64,000 nucleotides of DNA from Streptococcus oralis (GCF_016028255.1 NZ_CP065707.1:1565001-1629000), one strand, 5' to 3'. Numbered from the stretch's first letter, positions 19,661 to 30,188 are shown. The notes: a model not told the origin generated them from the letters alone. Made by a program: numbers and translations.

Positions 19661-20941
19661 TTAAATTTTTTCCAAGGCCAAGCGCAAATCTTCAATCAAA
19701 TCCTCTACATTTTCAAGTCCGATCGACAAGCGAATTTGGTTGGGTGTGACACCTGCTGCTTCTAGGTCTTTTTCTGACAATTGACCGTGAGTAGTTGTGG
19801 CTGGATGGACAACAAGAGATTTGGCATCTGCTACGTTTGCCAGGTCAGAGAAGATTTCCAGATTATCAATCACCTTGCGGGCTTCTGCCTCTCCACCTTT
19901 GACATGGAAGGTAAAGATTGAACCAACACCTTTTGGCAAATATTTCTCAGCCAAGGCATGATATGGACTGTCAGCTAGTTTTGGATAATTTACCTTCTCT
20001 ACCTTAGGATGGTTGACAAGGAAATCAACAATTTTCTCTGCATTTTGCACGTGACGTTCAACACGAAGAGAGAGAGTTTCAAGTCCTTGGAGCAAGAGAA
20101 AGGCATTAAATGGTGACAAGGCAGCACCTGTATCACGAAGCAATTGAACACGAACGGCGATAATAAAGGCTGCTGCACCCACATCACGAGTATAACTCAA
20201 ATTATGGTAACTTGGGTCTTCCTCAACAAATTGAGGGAATTTTCCTGAAGCTGCCCAGTCAAATCGACCACTGTCCACGATGACACCGCCAATAGTCGTA
20301 CCGTGCCCACCAATAAACTTAGTTGCTGAATGAATGGCAATATCTACACCGTGAGAGAAGACGTTAATCAAATATGGTGTGGCAAAAGTATTATCCGAAA
20401 CAAGTGGAATCTGGTGCTTATGCGCAATCTCAGCCAATTTTTCCAAGTCAGGAATGTTAATCAAGGGATTCCCCAAGGTTTCAATCAAGACAAGCTTTGT
20501 ATTGTCATTGATAGCTGCTTCTACTTCCTCCAAATTATCCACATCCACAAAGGTTGTTGTGATCCCATAACGAGGAAGGGTTTCTTTCAAGAGGTTGAAG
20601 GTCCCACCATAAATAGTTGATGCTGCCACTACATGGTCACCTGCATGAGCAAGCGCCAAAATAGTGTATGTTACAGCAGCCATACCTGATGCTGTTGCAA
20701 GAGCTCCAACACCACCTTCAAGAGCAGCGATTCTTTCCTCAAAGGCTGCTGTTGTAGGATTTGTGATACGAGTATAAATGTTCCCTGATTTTCTCAAGGC
20801 AAACAAATCAGCACCTTCCTGCGTGTCATCAAAAACGAAGGATGTTGTTTGATAAATCGGTACTGCACGAGATTTGGTCGCTGGATCAACTACTTGCCCA
20901 GCATGTAATTGTAGGGTTTCAAATTTAAAATCACGAGTCAT
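19661..20941 (-). CDS. metY: O-acetylhomoserine sulfhydrylase / cysteine synthase
   Basis: A 426-residue PLP enzyme of the Cys/Met metabolism family. It should make homocysteine from O-acetylhomoserine and sulfide. The length and the start RDFKFETLQLHAGQVVDPATKSR are typical of MetY rather than the shorter MetB or MetC. The PLP lysine lies in DIAIHSATKFIGGHGTTIGG. I start at the ATG (20939-20941), which follows GGAGG; the frame extends 43 codons further but that part overlaps the promoter. A consensus-like promoter and an AT-rich dyad lie upstream. Confidence 0.92.
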   Translation of the reverse strand: MTRDFKFETLQLHAGQVVDPATKSRAVPIYQTTSFVFDDTQEGADLFALRKSGNIYTRITNPTTAAFEERIAALEGGVGALATASGMAAVTYTILALAHAGDHVVAASTIYGGTFNLLKETLPRYGITTTFVDVDNLEEVEAAINDNTKLVLIETLGNPLINIPDLEKLAEIAHKHQIPLVSDNTFATPYLINVFSHGVDIAIHSATKFIGGHGTTIGGVIVDSGRFDWAASGKFPQFVEEDPSYHNLSYTRDVGAAAFIIAVRVQLLRDTGAALSPFNAFLLLQGLETLSLRVERHVQNAEKIVDFLVNHPKVEKVNYPKLADSPYHALAEKYLPKGVGSIFTFHVKGGEAEARKVIDNLEIFSDLANVADAKSLVVHPATTTHGQLSEKDLEAAGVTPNQIRLSIGLENVEDLIEDLRLALEKI

Positions 20942-20972
20942 AAGACGACCTCCAAATAGCTTCATTACGGAT

Positions 20973-21002
20973 ATTGTATCATCTTGGGCTAGTCTTTTCC
21001 AA
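20973..21002 (-). promoter_or_regulatory. metY promoter
   Basis: -35 TTGGAA (20997-21002), 18-nt spacer, -10 TACAAT (20973-20978) with TG extension. A TATAT-N4-ATATA dyad (21014-21027) just upstream could be a LysR-type regulator site; this is weak. Confidence 0.6.
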
Positions 21003-21056
21003 TACTGTTTTTCTATATTTTGATATAAGGAACAACTATGACTAGTCTTACACATC

Positions 21057-21088
21057 AAACAAAAAAGCACGATTAACTCGTGCTCATT
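21057..21088 (-). terminator. Terminator of the formate/nitrite transporter gene
   Basis: Minus strand GAGCACGA / TCGTGCT hairpin followed by TTTTTG. Confidence 0.85.
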
Positions 21089-21091
21089 TCT

Positions 21092-21889
21092 TTAATCGAC
21101 ATAAGTATCTTCGTTTTTATTGAGGAAAGCGTATGGTAATCCCATCAAGAGACCGCCCCCAATGAAGTTCCCAATAAAGGTCACACCCCAGTGACGAAGA
21201 ATATTAGGAATGTCAAAGTTTGCAATTGAATCCGCTGCAACACTAAACTTAACAATCGCAAAAGAAGCAAAGTTCGCAGCAATGTGTTCGTTTGTTAAGA
21301 ATACAAACATGTAAATTGCTGACAAAACAAGCCAAAGTTTGGCCCCACCATCTTTCACCAAAACAAAGGAGAGAATGGCAATGTTTACAAAGATATTGGC
21401 TAAAATACCTTCAAGCAAGACTAACTCATTGGAACGACCTAACTTCATCTCTACAACTCCTGAAATGAAGCTATCATGTGTTAGATTTGCATAGGCTGCT
21501 GAGTGGGCAAAGCCCCAACCTGCTATCAAAGCTCCGATGAGGTTGAAGAAGGTACAGTAAAGTAAAATCTCAGCCGTTTTTCTCCATGAAATTTTCTTCA
21601 AAAAACTACCAGCTGTCAAAAACATCATATTTGAAGTTACCAACTCAGCATTTAAGAAAACAATGTAAGCCAATCCCCAAGCAAAAACAAATGGGAAGAG
21701 GAAGCGTCCACTACCAGGTGCGATTTTATTTATCAAGTCAGCCCCAACTGCACCTGCAGCTGTACTAAATGTTAAAAAGGCACCTGCAAACATGGAACGA
21801 ATCGCATACTTAAACTTACTTTGGCTATAAAGACTTTCTTTCTTCTTGCAAGCAAATTCAATCTTTGAGATAAATTCTGAAGAGACCAT
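21092..21889 (-). CDS. Formate/nitrite transporter family protein
   Basis: A 265-residue channel of the FNT family with six transmembrane helices (the first at about 28-55, MFAGAFLTFSTAAGAVGADL). NAELVTSNMMFLTAG and the C-terminal NILRHWGVTFIGNFIGGGLLMG match the family's broken helices and pore residues. Streptococci make formate by pyruvate formate-lyase, so formate export is the likely role; NirC-like nitrite transport is the alternative. An extended -10 (TGTTATAAT at 21920-21928) and AGGAG precede it, and it is monocistronic. Confidence 0.88.
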   Translation of the reverse strand: MVSSEFISKIEFACKKKESLYSQSKFKYAIRSMFAGAFLTFSTAAGAVGADLINKIAPGSGRFLFPFVFAWGLAYIVFLNAELVTSNMMFLTAGSFLKKISWRKTAEILLYCTFFNLIGALIAGWGFAHSAAYANLTHDSFISGVVEMKLGRSNELVLLEGILANIFVNIAILSFVLVKDGGAKLWLVLSAIYMFVFLTNEHIAANFASFAIVKFSVAADSIANFDIPNILRHWGVTFIGNFIGGGLLMGLPYAFLNKNEDTYVD

Positions 21890-22014
21890 AAAAAACTCCT
21901 AAAACTTTTATTTGTGAATATTATAACATAAAGCACGCATTTTGAAAAGCCTTTCTTGTATACGTTTTCTACAAAGAAAATCAAGGCATTGGGGGAATTC
22001 CATAAATCTCTCCT

Positions 22015-22362
22015 TTACCCATTAACAGAAAAACATTTCAATATTTCAAATTGATCATCCAAAAATTCAAACTCAAATAGGTGCCAGTCATCGAAGGTTT
22101 GCTCACAATAACTAACTGTTCCTTGATTGTAGTCAATGATAGGTTTCCCCAGCTTGTTCTTCACATCTTCCTCGCTGACTTCTCCATACATTTCCTTAAG
22201 ATCAGCTAGCATAAAGTTGATAATTCTATTGAGATTTTCCTGATAATTTTTTGATAACAGTTCAACTTTATCTATAAAGTCACAATCAGGCTCTTCGTCC
22301 CAAACAAAGGTCACTCCCTCATGCTCATAAGTGTATTGCTGTAAACTCTCATCAAAATTCAT
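22015..22362 (-). CDS. Small acidic hypothetical protein (immunity-like)
   Basis: A 115-residue acidic soluble protein that I do not recognise with confidence. The first half is helical (about 30-60); the second half (DYNQGTVSYCEQTFDDWHLFEFEFLDDQ) is beta-rich with many aromatic residues. Composition and its place beside SUKH-like genes recall immunity proteins of polymorphic toxin systems. GGAGAG precedes the ATG. No toxin gene is adjacent. Confidence 0.55.
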   Translation of the reverse strand: MNFDESLQQYTYEHEGVTFVWDEEPDCDFIDKVELLSKNYQENLNRIINFMLADLKEMYGEVSEEDVKNKLGKPIIDYNQGTVSYCEQTFDDWHLFEFEFLDDQFEILKCFSVNG

Positions 22363-22484
22363 TGTTCACTCTCCAAATCATTATCATTTACTAAAAATTT
22401 ATTAACATTAATCAAAATGTTCAAATGATTTCATAAAAATGTCTTCCACACACGCGTACGATAAAATAACAACACTTGCAATGA

Positions 22485-22873
22485 TTAGAAGATATCATCA
22501 TAATGTTCACTCGCTTGTTTTACAAACTCGAAAATATTCAAAGATATGGGTTTCATTTCCAGTGAACCTAATGCCCCCCAATCATTCATATAAATAGTGT
22601 CGTCAGAATCTTTCTTTATAAAAAAGCGACATCCCCATCTTGCCCAATCAGGAAAAAATCAGGTTCCCACCCTTCTATTTGGTAGGTGGAGTTTCTTTCT
22701 AGCAAATCTAACCTCGAATATAAGGTGATACCTGTATTCTCTATTACAAACTCTCCTGCCTTGTCCATTTTACTCAAGAATTCTGCGTATACGTTCGGAA
22801 GTACCAAGTCAATCTGATTATTCATTCTCAACTCCTCATCTATTTTTCCTACTGCGAAAGTCCTATATCTCAT
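22485..22873 (-). pseudogene. SUKH (SMI1/KNR4) family immunity-like gene, frameshifted
   Basis: The open frame codes for about 85 residues of a SUKH protein (LPNVYAEFLSKM, GITLYSRLDLLERN, PDFFLIGQDGDVAF) and then stops at 22616. The rest of the domain continues in the next frame without an interruption: IKKDSDDTIYMNDWGALGS to FVKQASEHYDDIF, ending at TAA 22485-22487. One extra T in the six-T run (minus strand of 22620-22625) would restore a normal length of about 128 residues. It is either a real frameshift or a homopolymer sequencing error. The start is uncertain: ATG 22873 or GTG 22879, both overlapping the previous gene. Confidence 0.8.
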
Positions 22874-23066
22874 CTTCACTTAGTTCTCTAAAATGTGAAA
22901 TATGATATCCAAAATAAGACTTCCCCGATTTTCCTATGAAGATTCCGTGTCCAGCCATATTGGCAATTTCTCCCAAGAATATCATAGGAAGATCCTTGTC
23001 AAATGGAAAACTACTTGTTATGTCTTCTTTGAGCGTAACGAAAGACTTTTCTCTTAACTGACTCAT
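22863..23066 (-). CDS. Small hypothetical protein preceding the SUKH gene
   Basis: A 67-residue protein starting MSQLREKSFVTLKEDITSSF, with GEIANMAGHGIFIGKSGKSYFGYH in the middle and an acidic end. I do not recognise it. It has GAGAGGA before the ATG and overlaps the frameshifted SUKH gene by about 11-17 nt, which implies translational coupling. It is probably part of the same immunity-like set. Confidence 0.55.
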   Translation of the reverse strand: MSQLREKSFVTLKEDITSSFPFDKDLPMIFLGEIANMAGHGIFIGKSGKSYFGYHISHFRELSEDEI

Positions 23067-23197
23067 TATCTATCCTCTCTTATGTCAGGCATCCTTCGGT
23101 TACTTACGATAAATCTTTCAATCTACTGATCAGCTTCCTCTCACATTGAAAAGATACCATTAAAGTTGAATGATCATCTTGCAAGCATCATACATTA

Positions 23198-23827
23198 TCA
23201 AATTTTATAGTTTTCAATTTCTTCTCTACTCATACCTACAAGTTCTGTCGTCCACAAGCCTACAATGTCCGACAAGACTGAATCGCAGGTATACTCTTCT
23301 TCACCGTCTATATACTTACAGGAAAAGACAGGCTCCCGTGCCACTGCTTGATAAAATGTCATGGCTACTTCTTCTAGTTTTTTAGGATTGAAATCAAGTG
23401 ATAGTTTTTGAGCCATATTTCCTCGTACCAGATCCCAATTTTCCTGCTTAGCCTGATAGCTTTCTCGTATTTTAGACACATAGCCCCTACAAAATGCTTT
23501 CAATAAGTCTGTATTCTGATAAAGATACTGACAGCTAAAATCTGAAATACAACCTGCGTGAAGTAGGAATGTTAGTAAGTCATCCAGACTTTCTGCTACT
23601 CTCCCCACTTGCCCCTCACTTCCGATAAAGCCTATGCTGTTATCTTCGAGAAAAACATATTCTCCCCCACTACCTTCTTGAGCAAATGCCTTACAGGCAA
23701 GAGAGTATTCCTCATTGTTCCCTGAAAACTGAACTTCACTTATCTTGTCATAAAAATAAATATCACATTCAGTCATCAGTAAGGTCCTTAACTGTTCATT
23801 TTCTCTGACTTCTTGTAGCTTATCCAT
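23198..23827 (-). CDS. SUKH-like (SMI1/KNR4) protein
   Basis: A 209-residue soluble acidic protein. The segment GGEYVFLEDNSIGFIGSEGQ followed by VAESLDDLLTFLLHAG (about 55-95) resembles the core of SUKH proteins, which neutralise nuclease and other toxins of contact-dependent systems. The C-terminal half is helical and includes AMTFYQAVAREPVFSCKY. I choose the second of two close ATGs because it lies at proper distance from AAAGGA. Family assignment is moderate; the role is inferred. Confidence 0.6.
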   Translation of the reverse strand: MDKLQEVRENEQLRTLLMTECDIYFYDKISEVQFSGNNEEYSLACKAFAQEGSGGEYVFLEDNSIGFIGSEGQVGRVAESLDDLLTFLLHAGCISDFSCQYLYQNTDLLKAFCRGYVSKIRESYQAKQENWDLVRGNMAQKLSLDFNPKKLEEVAMTFYQAVAREPVFSCKYIDGEEEYTCDSVLSDIVGLWTTELVGMSREEIENYKI

Positions 23828-23853
23828 GATCATTCCTTTCTTAAGCTAAACAC

Positions 23854-24270
23854 TTATCCATCTATTACAATTCTAATATGGTAGTTTTTAGTTTCATTCT
23901 TTAGATTCTTCACAAGGAGATCATTCTGTTTTGATTTGCCACAGAAAAATGATAGGGGCTTTCTGTCTTTCTGTTCAATACACACATGATACCTTGCCCC
24001 ATTCAATTTGACACTTTGAACACATTTGACATCAATCCTTCTGATGTCATTCAGAGGGATGATTCGCTTTGAAAATACATAGGCATTATGGATATAAAAC
24101 CTGCCTTTGGCGATATGAAATGGGGAGAAAAAGTTTCCACCACTACGACGGACAATTATAAAACGACGCCAAAGAATTAGTAAAAGAATAGATGCTAATA
24201 AATAAATGGAAAAAATAAAGACAGGATTTTTCCACAACGTTTTCATTCCAATCCAAAAATATTCGAACAT
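23854..24270 (-). CDS. Small membrane protein with PH-like domain
   Basis: A 138-residue protein with one clear transmembrane helix (about 15-35, VFIFSIYLLASILLLILW) followed by a basic turn and a beta-rich cytoplasmic part (about 50-138; GRFYIHNAYVFSKRIIPLND, RRIDVKCVQSVKL) that looks like a PH/bPH fold. Such proteins are found beside toxin-immunity genes, but I cannot name a function. AAAGGAG precedes the ATG. It is the first gene of the immunity-like cluster. Confidence 0.55.
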   Translation of the reverse strand: MFEYFWIGMKTLWKNPVFIFSIYLLASILLLILWRRFIIVRRSGGNFFSPFHIAKGRFYIHNAYVFSKRIIPLNDIRRIDVKCVQSVKLNGARYHVCIEQKDRKPLSFFCGKSKQNDLLVKNLKNETKNYHIRIVIDG

Positions 24271-24304
24271 GCATTATTCTCCTTTGACTGACGCTTCTAT
24301 TTGA

Positions 24305-24341
24305 CAAAAACCAGTGAAAAATACAATTCACCGGTTTTTGA
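24305..24341 (-). terminator. srtA terminator
   Basis: Minus strand AAAAACCGGTGAA / TTCACTGGTTTTT hairpin directly after srtA. The stem is 13 bp with one G-U pair. Confidence 0.85.
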
Positions 24342-24343
24342 GG

Positions 24344-25084
24344 TTAATAACGCTGTTTATATGGTTTATTAAAGGCACTTAAGATATCATCAGATGTTTC
24401 CGAATATGCTTTAACTTCTTTAAAATCTCCTTTAACAATGATTCGCTCTGTCGCATCATAGTCGACACAGGTCACCAATGTGATTTCTTTGATACCATCA
24501 CGGTCTTCAATTTCATCAACGCGATCAGGCGTTACGTGCTTCACCTCACGAATCTCATAGGTGTATACCTTATCCTTATCAGTCAGATAGATTTTCATTC
24601 CCTCCTTGGCATTGACCAAAGGTGAAAAGAGCATCTGGCTAGCATTTTCAGCAGTAAAGATATGGTGACTAGCTAGAGAATAGTTGCCCTCCCCCATTTT
24701 CTGATTTGCTTTCATGGTTCCTGCTCCGTAGAACAAGTTTACATTATCCAAACCTTTAAAAATAGGCAGGTTAATCTCTACTTCAGGAATGGCAATTCCT
24801 CCGATAACTGGAAGTTGCTGAGCATCCCACTGGGCGGCTAATACCGCTTCCGATGAAATGGATTTGACAGAATCAAAATCGAAATTTCCTTCTGTCTCTT
24901 TATTTTCCTCAATCTTTTCCTTAGTCACCTGACTGACTTGGTATTTATTGGTATTCCAAACCATAAAGAGGTCACGAATTTGAGCATTAAAAATCAAGGC
25001 AAGGGATAGAAGAATTAAAAATCCAGCTAAAATATTGATTAGTATATTTTTACGGTTATTCTTCTTTATTTTTCTGTGAGACAT
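24344..25084 (-). CDS. srtA: Class A housekeeping sortase
   Basis: A 246-residue membrane-anchored transpeptidase that cleaves LPXTG proteins and links them to peptidoglycan. One N-terminal transmembrane segment (about 14-32) keeps the domain outside the membrane. Catalytic residues are visible: His140/141 in SLASHHIF, Cys206 in ITLVTCVDYD, and Arg214 in ATERIIVKGD. Its ATG overlaps the gyrA stop (TAATG), so it is cotranscribed and translationally coupled with gyrA, as in other mitis-group streptococci. Confidence 0.96.
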   Translation of the reverse strand: MSHRKIKKNNRKNILINILAGFLILLSLALIFNAQIRDLFMVWNTNKYQVSQVTKEKIEENKETEGNFDFDSVKSISSEAVLAAQWDAQQLPVIGGIAIPEVEINLPIFKGLDNVNLFYGAGTMKANQKMGEGNYSLASHHIFTAENASQMLFSPLVNAKEGMKIYLTDKDKVYTYEIREVKHVTPDRVDEIEDRDGIKEITLVTCVDYDATERIIVKGDFKEVKAYSETSDDILSAFNKPYKQRY

Positions 25085-27552
25085 TATGCTTCACCCTCTG
25101 TTTTCTCTTCTGTTGCTACCTCTTCTTTTTCTGCCGCAGCAACCGTTGTAAAGGTCACAATCTTAGCATCCTGGTCTAGACGCATCACCTTCACTCCCAT
25201 AGTTGAGCGTCCTGTTTGTGAAATATTGGCAACATTTGTACGGATCATGACACCTGTATCTGTGATAATCATCAGGTCTTCATCCCCCTTAACAGTGAGG
25301 AGACCTGCAAGAGGACCATTTTTCTCAGCAACATTGGCTGTTTTCATCCCTTTACCACCACGTCCTTTAGTTGGATATTCAGTAGCAAGGGTACGCTTAC
25401 CATAACCTTTTTCAGTGATGATAAGGACTTCGTCCTGGTTTGTAATCACGCTAGCACCAACTACTGTGTCACCCTCACGAAGATTGACTCCTCGGACACC
25501 TGTCGCGATACGGCTCATGCCACGAACGGCTGACTGATTAAAACGAACAGCATAACCAAACTTGGTACCAATGATAATATCCGTATCTTCTTCTGTCAAT
25601 AGAACATTAATCAATTCGTCTTCATCCTTGAGATTCAAGGCCTTCAGCCCATTTTGACGAATATTAGCAAATTCTTTAACACTGGTTCTCTTCACGATAC
25701 CGTGACGAGTTGTGAAGAAGAGATAAGCATCATCACTACGTTCAGACTCAACGTTGATAATGGTCTGAATGCTCTCACCCTCGTCCAACTTCAAAAGATT
25801 GACAACTGGCAATCCTTTGGCTGTACGACCATATTCAGGAATTTCATAACCTTTTAGTCGGTATACTCGTCCTTTATTGGTAAAGAAGAGCAAATGATCA
25901 TGGGTGCTGGTTGAAACCAACTCACGCACAAAGTCATCATCCTTAACTCCCGTACCTTGGACACCACGACCACCACGTTTTTGAGCAGTGAACTCACCTT
26001 GGTCCAAACGTTTGATGTAACCCTTGTTAGAGAGAGTAATCAAGACATCCGACTCTTCAATCAAATCTTCATCTTCAAGAGTTAAGACTTCTCCGACCAT
26101 CAACTCGGTACGACGTTTGTCACCAAACTTGCGTTTGACCTCGTCCAATTCCTCTTTGATGATTTGAGCTACACGCTCAGGTTTAGCAAGAATATCAGCC
26201 AAATCTGCAATCAAGGCAATTAATTCGTCATACTCTGACTGAATCTTATCACGTTCCAATCCTGTCAAACGACGAAGACGCATATCAAGGATAGCTTGAC
26301 TTTGACGTTCAGAAAGCTTGAACTTGCTCATCAACTCAGCTTGCGCTTCCGCATCTGTTTCACTGGCACGAATGATACGAATCACTTCGTCGATATGGTC
26401 TAGTGCAATTAAAAGACCTTCTAAAATGTGCGCACGCGCTTCTGCTTTTTCCTTGTCAAAACGGGTACGGCGAACCACCACTTCTTTTTGGTGCTCGATA
26501 TAAGCATCCAAGATTTGACGAAGGGACAAGATTTTTGGCACACCATTTTGAATCGCTAGCATGTTGAAACCAAAGTTGGTTTGCATCTGGGTCATCTTGA
26601 AGAGGTTGTTAAGGATAACATTGGCAGACGCGTCGCGTTTGACCTCTATCACAAAGCGAATCCCTTCACGGTTGGACTCATCACGTACGGCTGTAATGCC
26701 CTCAAGACGTTTTTCCTGAACCAAACGAACAATATGTTCATGCACCTTAGTTTTATTGACCATGTAAGGAAATTCCGTTACAACAATCCGTTCGCGACCC
26801 GTCTTAGTGGTTTCAATCTCTGTACGAGAACGAAGGACAATGGAACCTTTACCAGTCTCATAGGCCTTATGAATCCCTGATTTCCCCATAACAAGAGCAC
26901 CAGTTGGAAAATCTGGACCAGGCAAGACTTCCATCAAGTCCTTAGTCGTCACTTCAGGATTATCCATAACCAACTTCACTGCATCAATGGTTTCACCCAA
27001 GTTGTGAGGTGGAATATTGGTTGCCATCCCAACAGCGATACCAGTTGCCCCATTGACCAAAAGGTTTGGAAAACGAGCAGGCAAAACCAAGGGTTCACGT
27101 TCGTTAGCATCGTAGTTGTCTACAAAATCAACTGTGTTTTTATTGATATCACGAAGCATTTCCAGAGCAATCTTGCTCATACGTGCCTCAGTGTACCGCT
27201 GCGCGGCAGCACCGTCCCCGTCCATAGAACCAAAGTTTCCGTGCCCATCCACAAGCATGTAACGGTAGCTCCACCACTGAGCCATACGAACCATGGCTTC
27301 ATAAATAGAGGAATCTCCGTGCGGGTGGTATTTACCCATAACATCCCCTGTAATACGGGCTGATTTTTTATGAGGTTTGTCTGGAGTAACACCTAGTTCA
27401 TTCATTCCGTAAAGAATACGGCGGTGAACAGGCTTCAAGCCATCTCGAACATCAGGAAGAGCACGCGCTACGATAACACTCATGGCGTAATCGATAAAGC
27501 TGGTCTTCATCTCCTTTGTCAGATTGACATTCACTAAATTTTTATCCTGCAT
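25084..27552 (-). CDS. gyrA: DNA gyrase subunit A
   Basis: An 822-residue gyrase subunit that cleaves and rejoins DNA while GyrB supplies ATP for negative supercoiling. The catalytic Tyr is in [13 protein letters not shown]. The quinolone-determining region reads [19 protein letters not shown], with Ser81 and Glu85, the susceptible state. The C-terminal beta-pinwheel includes [12 protein letters not shown], the GyrA box. I start at ATG 27552 ([10 protein letters not shown]) because GAGG lies 9 nt upstream; an ATG five codons earlier has no ribosome site. Confidence 0.98.
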   Translation of the reverse strand: MQDKNLVNVNLTKEMKTSFIDYAMSVIVARALPDVRDGLKPVHRRILYGMNELGVTPDKPHKKSARITGDVMGKYHPHGDSSIYEAMVRMAQWWSYRYMLVDGHGNFGSMDGDGAAAQRYTEARMSKIALEMLRDINKNTVDFVDNYDANEREPLVLPARFPNLLVNGATGIAVGMATNIPPHNLGETIDAVKLVMDNPEVTTKDLMEVLPGPDFPTGALVMGKSGIHKAYETGKGSIVLRSRTEIETTKTGRERIVVTEFPYMVNKTKVHEHIVRLVQEKRLEGITAVRDESNREGIRFVIEVKRDASANVILNNLFKMTQMQTNFGFNMLAIQNGVPKILSLRQILDAYIEHQKEVVVRRTRFDKEKAEARAHILEGLLIALDHIDEVIRIIRASETDAEAQAELMSKFKLSERQSQAILDMRLRRLTGLERDKIQSEYDELIALIADLADILAKPERVAQIIKEELDEVKRKFGDKRRTELMVGEVLTLEDEDLIEESDVLITLSNKGYIKRLDQGEFTAQKRGGRGVQGTGVKDDDFVRELVSTSTHDHLLFFTNKGRVYRLKGYEIPEYGRTAKGLPVVNLLKLDEGESIQTIINVESERSDDAYLFFTTRHGIVKRTSVKEFANIRQNGLKALNLKDEDELINVLLTEEDTDIIIGTKFGYAVRFNQSAVRGMSRIATGVRGVNLREGDTVVGASVITNQDEVLIITEKGYGKRTLATEYPTKGRGGKGMKTANVAEKNGPLAGLLTVKGDEDLMIITDTGVMIRTNVANISQTGRSTMGVKVMRLDQDAKIVTFTTVAAAEKEEVATEEKTEGEA

Positions 27553-27589
27553 TAATAAATGCCTCATTTCACTATTAGTAATTAGATAT

Positions 27590-27618
27590 ATTATACCATA
27601 AAATGTCCTTTATTTCAG
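27590..27618 (-). promoter_or_regulatory. gyrA-srtA promoter
   Basis: Extended -10 TGGTATAAT (TATAAT at 27590-27595), 17-nt spacer, weak -35 CTGAAA (27613-27618). It diverges from the ldh promoter. Confidence 0.8.
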
Positions 27619-27631
27619 GCTTCTGAAACTA

Positions 27632-27645
27632 CTAAAACGTTTACA
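27632..27645 (+). promoter_or_regulatory. cre-like CcpA site between gyrA and ldh
   Basis: CTAAAACGTTTACA matches the cre consensus TGWAANCGNTNWCA at 12 of 14 positions. It lies about 64 bp upstream of the likely ldh transcription start, a position typical of CcpA activation; streptococcal ldh is a known CcpA-activated gene. Confidence 0.5.
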
Positions 27646-27667
27646 TCGATAACCGAATAGAATATTC

Positions 27668-27696
27668 GTGACAAAGCTTTTTAAAAGTGATAGAAT
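27668..27696 (+). promoter_or_regulatory. ldh promoter
   Basis: -35 GTGACA (27668-27673), 17-nt spacer, -10 TAGAAT (27691-27696), then AAGGAG before the ATG at 27746. Confidence 0.85.
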
Positions 27697-27742
27697 GAAA
27701 GTGTCTGGGGATTCCCCTAAAAAAAATGAAGGAGATGTTTAG

Positions 27743-28732
<990 letters not shown>

Positions 28733-28736
28733 TTAA

Positions 28737-28772
28737 AAGAAGGTTCTCATTTCATGGGAGCCTTTTTCTTTT
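28737..28772 (+). terminator. ldh terminator
   Basis: AAGGTTCTC / GGGAGCCTT stem (with G-U pairs) followed by TTTTCTTTTT, directly after the ldh stop. Confidence 0.85.
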
Positions 28773-28802
28773 TGCACAGAACGATAAAATCATATTTTCC
28801 AA

Positions 28803-28855
28803 AACAAAAAGCCTACTGACCAAGCTAGAAAGCTTGATACAATAGGCTTTTTCTA
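28803..28855. terminator. hup terminator (bidirectional shape)
   Basis: AAAAAGCCTA / TAGGCTTTTT outer stem with an inner CAAGCT / AGCTTG hairpin; A and T runs on both sides allow use from either direction. Confidence 0.85.
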
Positions 28856-28861
28856 CATTCA

Positions 28862-29137
28862 TTATTTAACAGCGTCTTTAAGAGCTTTACCAGCTTTAAA
28901 TGCTGGAACCTTAGAAGCTGCGATTTTGATTTCTTTACCAGTTTGTGGGTTGCGACCTTTACGTGCAGCACGCTCACGAACTTCAAAGTTACCAAAACCG
29001 ATCAATTGAACTTTTTCACCAGCTGCAAGGTATTCAGTTACTGCTGCAAATACAGCGTCAACTGCTGCTGCTGAATCTTTCTTAGTCAATTCTGTAGCTT
29101 CTGCTACTTTAGCGATCAAATCTTGTTTGTTTGCCAT
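28862..29137 (-). CDS. hup: DNA-binding protein HU
   Basis: A 91-residue HU protein, the main nucleoid protein of streptococci and usually essential there. It starts [20 protein letters not shown]; the DNA-binding arm has [21 protein letters not shown], and the C-terminus has [15 protein letters not shown]. The gene has strong codon bias, a consensus promoter, a GGAGGAA ribosome site and its own terminator, in keeping with high expression. HU constrains supercoils, and topA, gyrA, parC and parE are in the same window. Confidence 0.98.
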   Translation of the reverse strand: MANKQDLIAKVAEATELTKKDSAAAVDAVFAAVTEYLAAGEKVQLIGFGNFEVRERAARKGRNPQTGKEIKIAASKVPAFKAGKALKDAVK

Positions 29138-29177
29138 GTTAATAATTCCTCCAAATAATTTCTAATTAACAAATATA

Positions 29178-29206
29178 ATCATATCCTAAAATTGCCCACA
29201 GGTCAA
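29178..29206 (-). promoter_or_regulatory. hup promoter
   Basis: -35 TTGACC (29201-29206), 17-nt spacer, -10 TATGAT (29178-29183). Confidence 0.85.
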
Positions 29207-29244
29207 GTCAAAAACGCTATTTCTAACGATTTTTCTCTATTTTT

Positions 29245-30081
29245 TTAGGAATGATATCGAACCAAGACAGCCCACGCATTTTCACCTGTATGGGTTTGAA
29301 TGATGGAGCCTGTTTCCAGTACTGAGATTGGTTTTTCGACATAAGTTTGTAAAACATTCTTCATCTCATTGGCCCATTCATTGGTACCAGCGTAGGAAAT
29401 TCCAATTTCCGCAACGGATTTATGAGAAAGGGTCTCGGCCAACTCGTCAAGCCATTTTTTAAATGTCTTAGCACCGCGCCCCTTTACAATAGGTTGCAGT
29501 TCATGATCCTTCATCTGCATAACAACTCGGATATTCAAAAGAGAGCTTAGCAAACCTGTCACACGTCCGATACGTCCACCCTTAACTAGGTTTTCTAATG
29601 TCGAAACACCGATATAGAGTTCCGTATGATTCTTGACGTCTTCTACATGAGCTAGGATAGTTTCCAAATCTTTTCCTTCTTGGGCAAGTTTTGCAGCTTC
29701 AACAACTTGAAACTTCATCGCCTGGTCTGTAAAAGAACTATCAATAACGGTCACATCAGCGCTAGAGAGGCTTGCTCCTTGGCGAGCAGCTTCAACAGTA
29801 CCAGATAGTGCATGGGACATGTGAATAGCGAGAATCTGGCTACCATCTTTACCTAGTTCTTCAAAAACTTCAGCAAATACTCCCACTGGAGGCTGACTGG
29901 TTTTGGGTAGGTTTTTACTTTGCTGCATGAGATGAAGGAATTCTCCCTCTTTCAAATCTGCATCAGAATAAAGGATACCATCAATCATCACAGACAAAGG
30001 AACAACGGTGATATTTAATTCTTTAACTACTTCTGGTTCAATAGTAACAGAGGAATCCGTTACAATTTTTACTTGTGTCAT
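29245..30081 (-). CDS. DegV family fatty-acid-binding protein (FakB-like)
   Basis: A 278-residue DegV protein. It begins [16 protein letters not shown], has [20 protein letters not shown] (about 80-100), [17 protein letters not shown], and EGGRIGRV-like [20 protein letters not shown]. DegV proteins bind a fatty acid and present it to the kinase FakA; streptococci have several, with different chain preferences, and this sequence does not say which. I start at ATG 30081 (MTQVKIV); the frame is open 15 codons further back without a ribosome site. Extended -10 TGATATAAT lies at 30131-30139. Confidence 0.88.
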   Translation of the reverse strand: MTQVKIVTDSSVTIEPEVVKELNITVVPLSVMIDGILYSDADLKEGEFLHLMQQSKNLPKTSQPPVGVFAEVFEELGKDGSQILAIHMSHALSGTVEAARQGASLSSADVTVIDSSFTDQAMKFQVVEAAKLAQEGKDLETILAHVEDVKNHTELYIGVSTLENLVKGGRIGRVTGLLSSLLNIRVVMQMKDHELQPIVKGRGAKTFKKWLDELAETLSHKSVAEIGISYAGTNEWANEMKNVLQTYVEKPISVLETGSIIQTHTGENAWAVLVRYHS

Positions 30082-30188
30082 ATCTTCAATCTTTCTATTC
30101 TTCTCAATAAGATAGGGATTTATCACTTTTATTATATCAAAAAATTGTTAAAAAATCATGATGAATCCAATGAAAAAGCTTGGAATTT

